A stretch of 64,000 bases of DNA from contig OZ219748.1 in assembly GCA_964291335.2 (NCBI GenBank), positions 2,108,001 through 2,172,000 of the forward strand. The letters run 5' to 3'. Made by a program: the position numbers and the translations under genes. The notes under the pieces were generated by a model. That model saw only the letters and a program-made list of their open reading frames with translations. It was not told the origin of the DNA and ran no database searches. This document shows positions 62,631-64,000 of this stretch, one piece after another. The stretch's first letter is position 1, and each line of letters begins with the position of its first letter. This stretch comes from G964291335 sp964291335 (GTDB taxonomy: Bacteria > Chloroflexota > Dehalococcoidia > Lucifugimonadales > UBA3495).

Positions 62631-62999
62631 TTATTCATCATCAACGAAACGGGCCTGTCCATCCACCACCTGGGACGGGTCCTTTTCTTCAGGACGGTCT
62701 GGCGGCTGCCGTCCCAGGTGTTCCGCCACCACTGCCGGCGGCGCCAGTTTGACCAGCAGCAATATCGCCAGGCCCAAGATGATAATGTCGTCGAGCCGGC
62801 CGATGAGCGGCAGGGTGTCTTTGATGAGGTCCCAGGGCCAGATGAAGTAAACCAGGGCCAATGGCGTCAGGCTCCGCACAAACAGGTTAACGCGCCGGTC
62901 GAAGGTCAGCCGCCAGACCAGCAGCAGGTAGCGAACCAGCTGCGGCAGAAGGCGGGGCAGCAACAGCATCAGCGCCGAAAATAACAACCGGGACATCAA
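62631..62999 (-). CDS. YkvA family (DUF1232) membrane protein
   Basis: A 122-residue protein with the DUF1232 core: LVRYLLLVWRLTFDRRVNLF, then LTPLALVYFIWPWDLIKDTL and the family run LIGRLDDIIILGLAILLLVK. Two hydrophobic segments are followed by a charged tail. The function is unknown. It ends 3 bases before hemW, so the two are almost certainly in one operon. Confidence 0.85.
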   Translation of the reverse strand: MMSRLLFSALMLLLPRLLPQLVRYLLLVWRLTFDRRVNLFVRSLTPLALVYFIWPWDLIKDTLPLIGRLDDIIILGLAILLLVKLAPPAVVAEHLGRQPPDRPEEKDPSQVVDGQARFVDDE

Positions 63000-63077
63000 A
63001 GCCGCCTCCCCCGCAAGCTGGACAGTTTAATTATAAACAGAGGTGGAGATTGGGTCTAGTGGGCATGGGCCGGCTCC

Positions 63078-63091
63078 GGGGGGGGGGGGGG
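63078..63091 (+). repeat. Homopolymeric G tract (14 G) upstream of the AAA ATPase gene
   Basis: Fourteen consecutive G lie in the 177-base divergent region between the YkvA-like gene and the AAA ATPase gene, about 30 bases upstream of a TATACT -10. A change in length would alter the distance between upstream elements and the promoter. Confidence 0.9.
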
Positions 63092-63102
63092 CGCGGTCCG
63101 CT

Positions 63103-63126
63103 GGCTGCCGGCCGCTGTGCTATACT
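63103..63126 (+). promoter_or_regulatory. Candidate promoter of the AAA ATPase gene
   Basis: The -10 is TATACT (63121-63126), about 50 bases before the ATG. No good -35 is seen at 17 bases upstream, so activation by a bound factor near the G tract is possible. Confidence 0.4.
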
Positions 63127-63176
63127 GGTCTGGCGTTCAGCCCGCTATAGGCATCCAGTTGACCGGGGAGGGAGCT

Positions 63177-64000
63177 ATGACCGCAACAGCCCAGTCGGAC
63201 GCCGTCCGTCCGGCCACCATCGGCGAGCTGCGGGAAAGCGGCTATCGGGTCATTCCGGTTCGGGAAGAGCTGCGCAATAACCTGGTAGCCAGAATGCGCG
63301 CTGAAGAAACCGTCTTTCCCGGTATTATCGGCTTTGATGATACCGTTATCCCCCAACTGGAAAATGCTATCCTCGCCGGCCAGGACATCATTCTGCTGGG
63401 CGAGCGGGGGCAGGCCAAATCCCGCCTCATCCGCAGCCTGACCAACCTGCTGGACGCGGCAGTCCCCAAAATCGCCGGCTGCGAGATTAACTGCAACCCG
63501 TACAACCCCCTTTGCCAGGGCTGCCGGGAGCTGGTGGCCGACGCCGGCGATGCGGCCCGCCTGGAGTGGCTTGGGCGCGAGGAACGCTACTCGGAAAAGC
63601 TGGCTACGCCGGATATTTCCATCGCTGACCTGATTGGCGAGATCGACCCTATTAAAGTCGCCGAAGGGCGGTATCTGTCCGACCAGCTGGCTATTCATTA
63701 CGGGCTGGTGCCCCGCACTAACCGGGGCATTTTTTCCATCAACGAACTGCCCGACCTGGCGGAACGGATTCAGGTGGGCCTGTTCAACCTGATGGAAGAG
63801 CGGGATGTGCAGATTAAGGGTTACCGCATTCGGCTGCCGTTGGATGTTTACGTGGTGGCCACCGCCAACCCGGAAGACTACACCAACCGGGGCCGCATCG
63901 TTACCCCGCTGAAAGACCGCTACGGCGCTCAGATTCACACCCATTACCCCCGGCGTCTTGCGGAAGAAATTACCATAATGGACCAGGAGCGGGCTCGTTT
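63177..64000 (+). CDS. Magnesium-chelatase-type AAA ATPase, N-terminal part (3' end outside window)
   Basis: The visible 274 residues belong to an AAA+ ATPase of the magnesium chelatase subunit I/MoxR-like group. FPGIIGFDDTVIPQLENAIL leads to the Walker A region ILLGERGQAKSRLIRSL. A zinc-like cluster follows (CEINCNPYNPLCQGCRELV), then GIFSINELPDLAERIQVGLF (Walker B) and VVATANPEDYTNRGRIV (sensor). Such ATPases remodel partner proteins with von Willebrand A domains, so a VWA gene probably follows. It could be a chelatase component or a MoxR-type chaperone. An excellent ribosome site (GGGAGGGAG) precedes the ATG. The frame is still open at 64000. Confidence 0.85.
   Translation, partial: MTATAQSDAVRPATIGELRESGYRVIPVREELRNNLVARMRAEETVFPGIIGFDDTVIPQLENAILAGQDIILLGERGQAKSRLIRSLTNLLDAAVPKIAGCEINCNPYNPLCQGCRELVADAGDAARLEWLGREERYSEKLATPDISIADLIGEIDPIKVAEGRYLSDQLAIHYGLVPRTNRGIFSINELPDLAERIQVGLFNLMEERDVQIKGYRIRLPLDVYVVATANPEDYTNRGRIVTPLKDRYGAQIHTHYPRRLAEEITIMDQERAR

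Overview
The window is high-GC bacterial chromosome, most likely from a Chloroflexota lineage (Dehalococcoidia/SAR202-like). This is an inference. It rests on several secreted or anchored proteins with long Thr-Pro stalks, a luciferase-like F420-type oxidoreductase, fumarylacetoacetate-hydrolase paralogues, SelB, and a cytochrome c maturation operon carrying a zinc-ribbon protein. No rRNA gene, complete mobile element or CRISPR array is visible. The core content is ordinary and densely packed; the surface-protein loci are the accessory part.

Layout. 1-4742: end of a cytochrome c maturation operon (ccmH end, ccmF, zinc-ribbon protein, membrane-anchored protein, TlpA/CcmG-type thioredoxin). 4754-5632: Mrr-type restriction endonuclease in a locally A+T-richer patch. 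5792-12353: ROK sugar kinase, FAH-family enzyme, small protein, then a minus-strand run (universal stress protein, MFS transporter, methyltransferase, SIS protein, CMD protein). 12588-14987: Thr-Pro surface protein A, interrupted at its 5' end by a run of 30 C. 15395-22431: NAD synthetase, M42 peptidase, a partly duplicated DUF4234/zinc-ribbon-CD225 cluster with a DUF2752 protein, an LLM oxidoreductase and an isocitrate-lyase-family protein. 23372-24447: tRNA-Leu, tRNA-Cys, tRNA-Leu and a broken rtcB. 24575-31512: DUF1800 protein and an 1833-residue secreted FN3/Thr-Pro/pentapeptide-repeat protein. 31907-39849: possible structured RNA with a small ORF, gamma-glutamyltransferase, HNH protein, FAD oxidoreductase, MrfA-like helicase, CoxG-like protein. 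39893-44997: surface protein B, paralogue of A, with a run of 23 C. 45215-45360: a third, decayed copy of the same promoter and leader. 45525-51895: NudC, then RidA, FAH, amidohydrolase, aminotransferase, MFS. 52076-58810: HflK/HflC, SucC/SucD, SelB. 59018-64000: AlkD-like protein, RCC1-repeat lipoprotein, HemW, YkvA-like protein, and the start of a magnesium-chelatase-type AAA ATPase preceded by a run of 14 G.

The most interesting system is the pair of paralogous surface proteins A and B. They share a promoter, a leader peptide, a homopolymeric C tract inside the leader reading frame, an ectodomain, Thr-Pro stalks and a C-terminal membrane anchor. In both, the leader ATG frame is out of register with the main frame by the same amount, and one extra C (or two fewer) would fuse them. 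This is what a phase-variable surface antigen by slipped-strand mispairing looks like. The third leader copy lacks the tract and has a decayed -10. A 14-G run upstream of the AAA ATPase may be a related promoter-type switch.

All assignments come from reading sequence and translated motifs by eye; no database or folding search was run. Homopolymer lengths are those in the given sequence and could be assembly errors.
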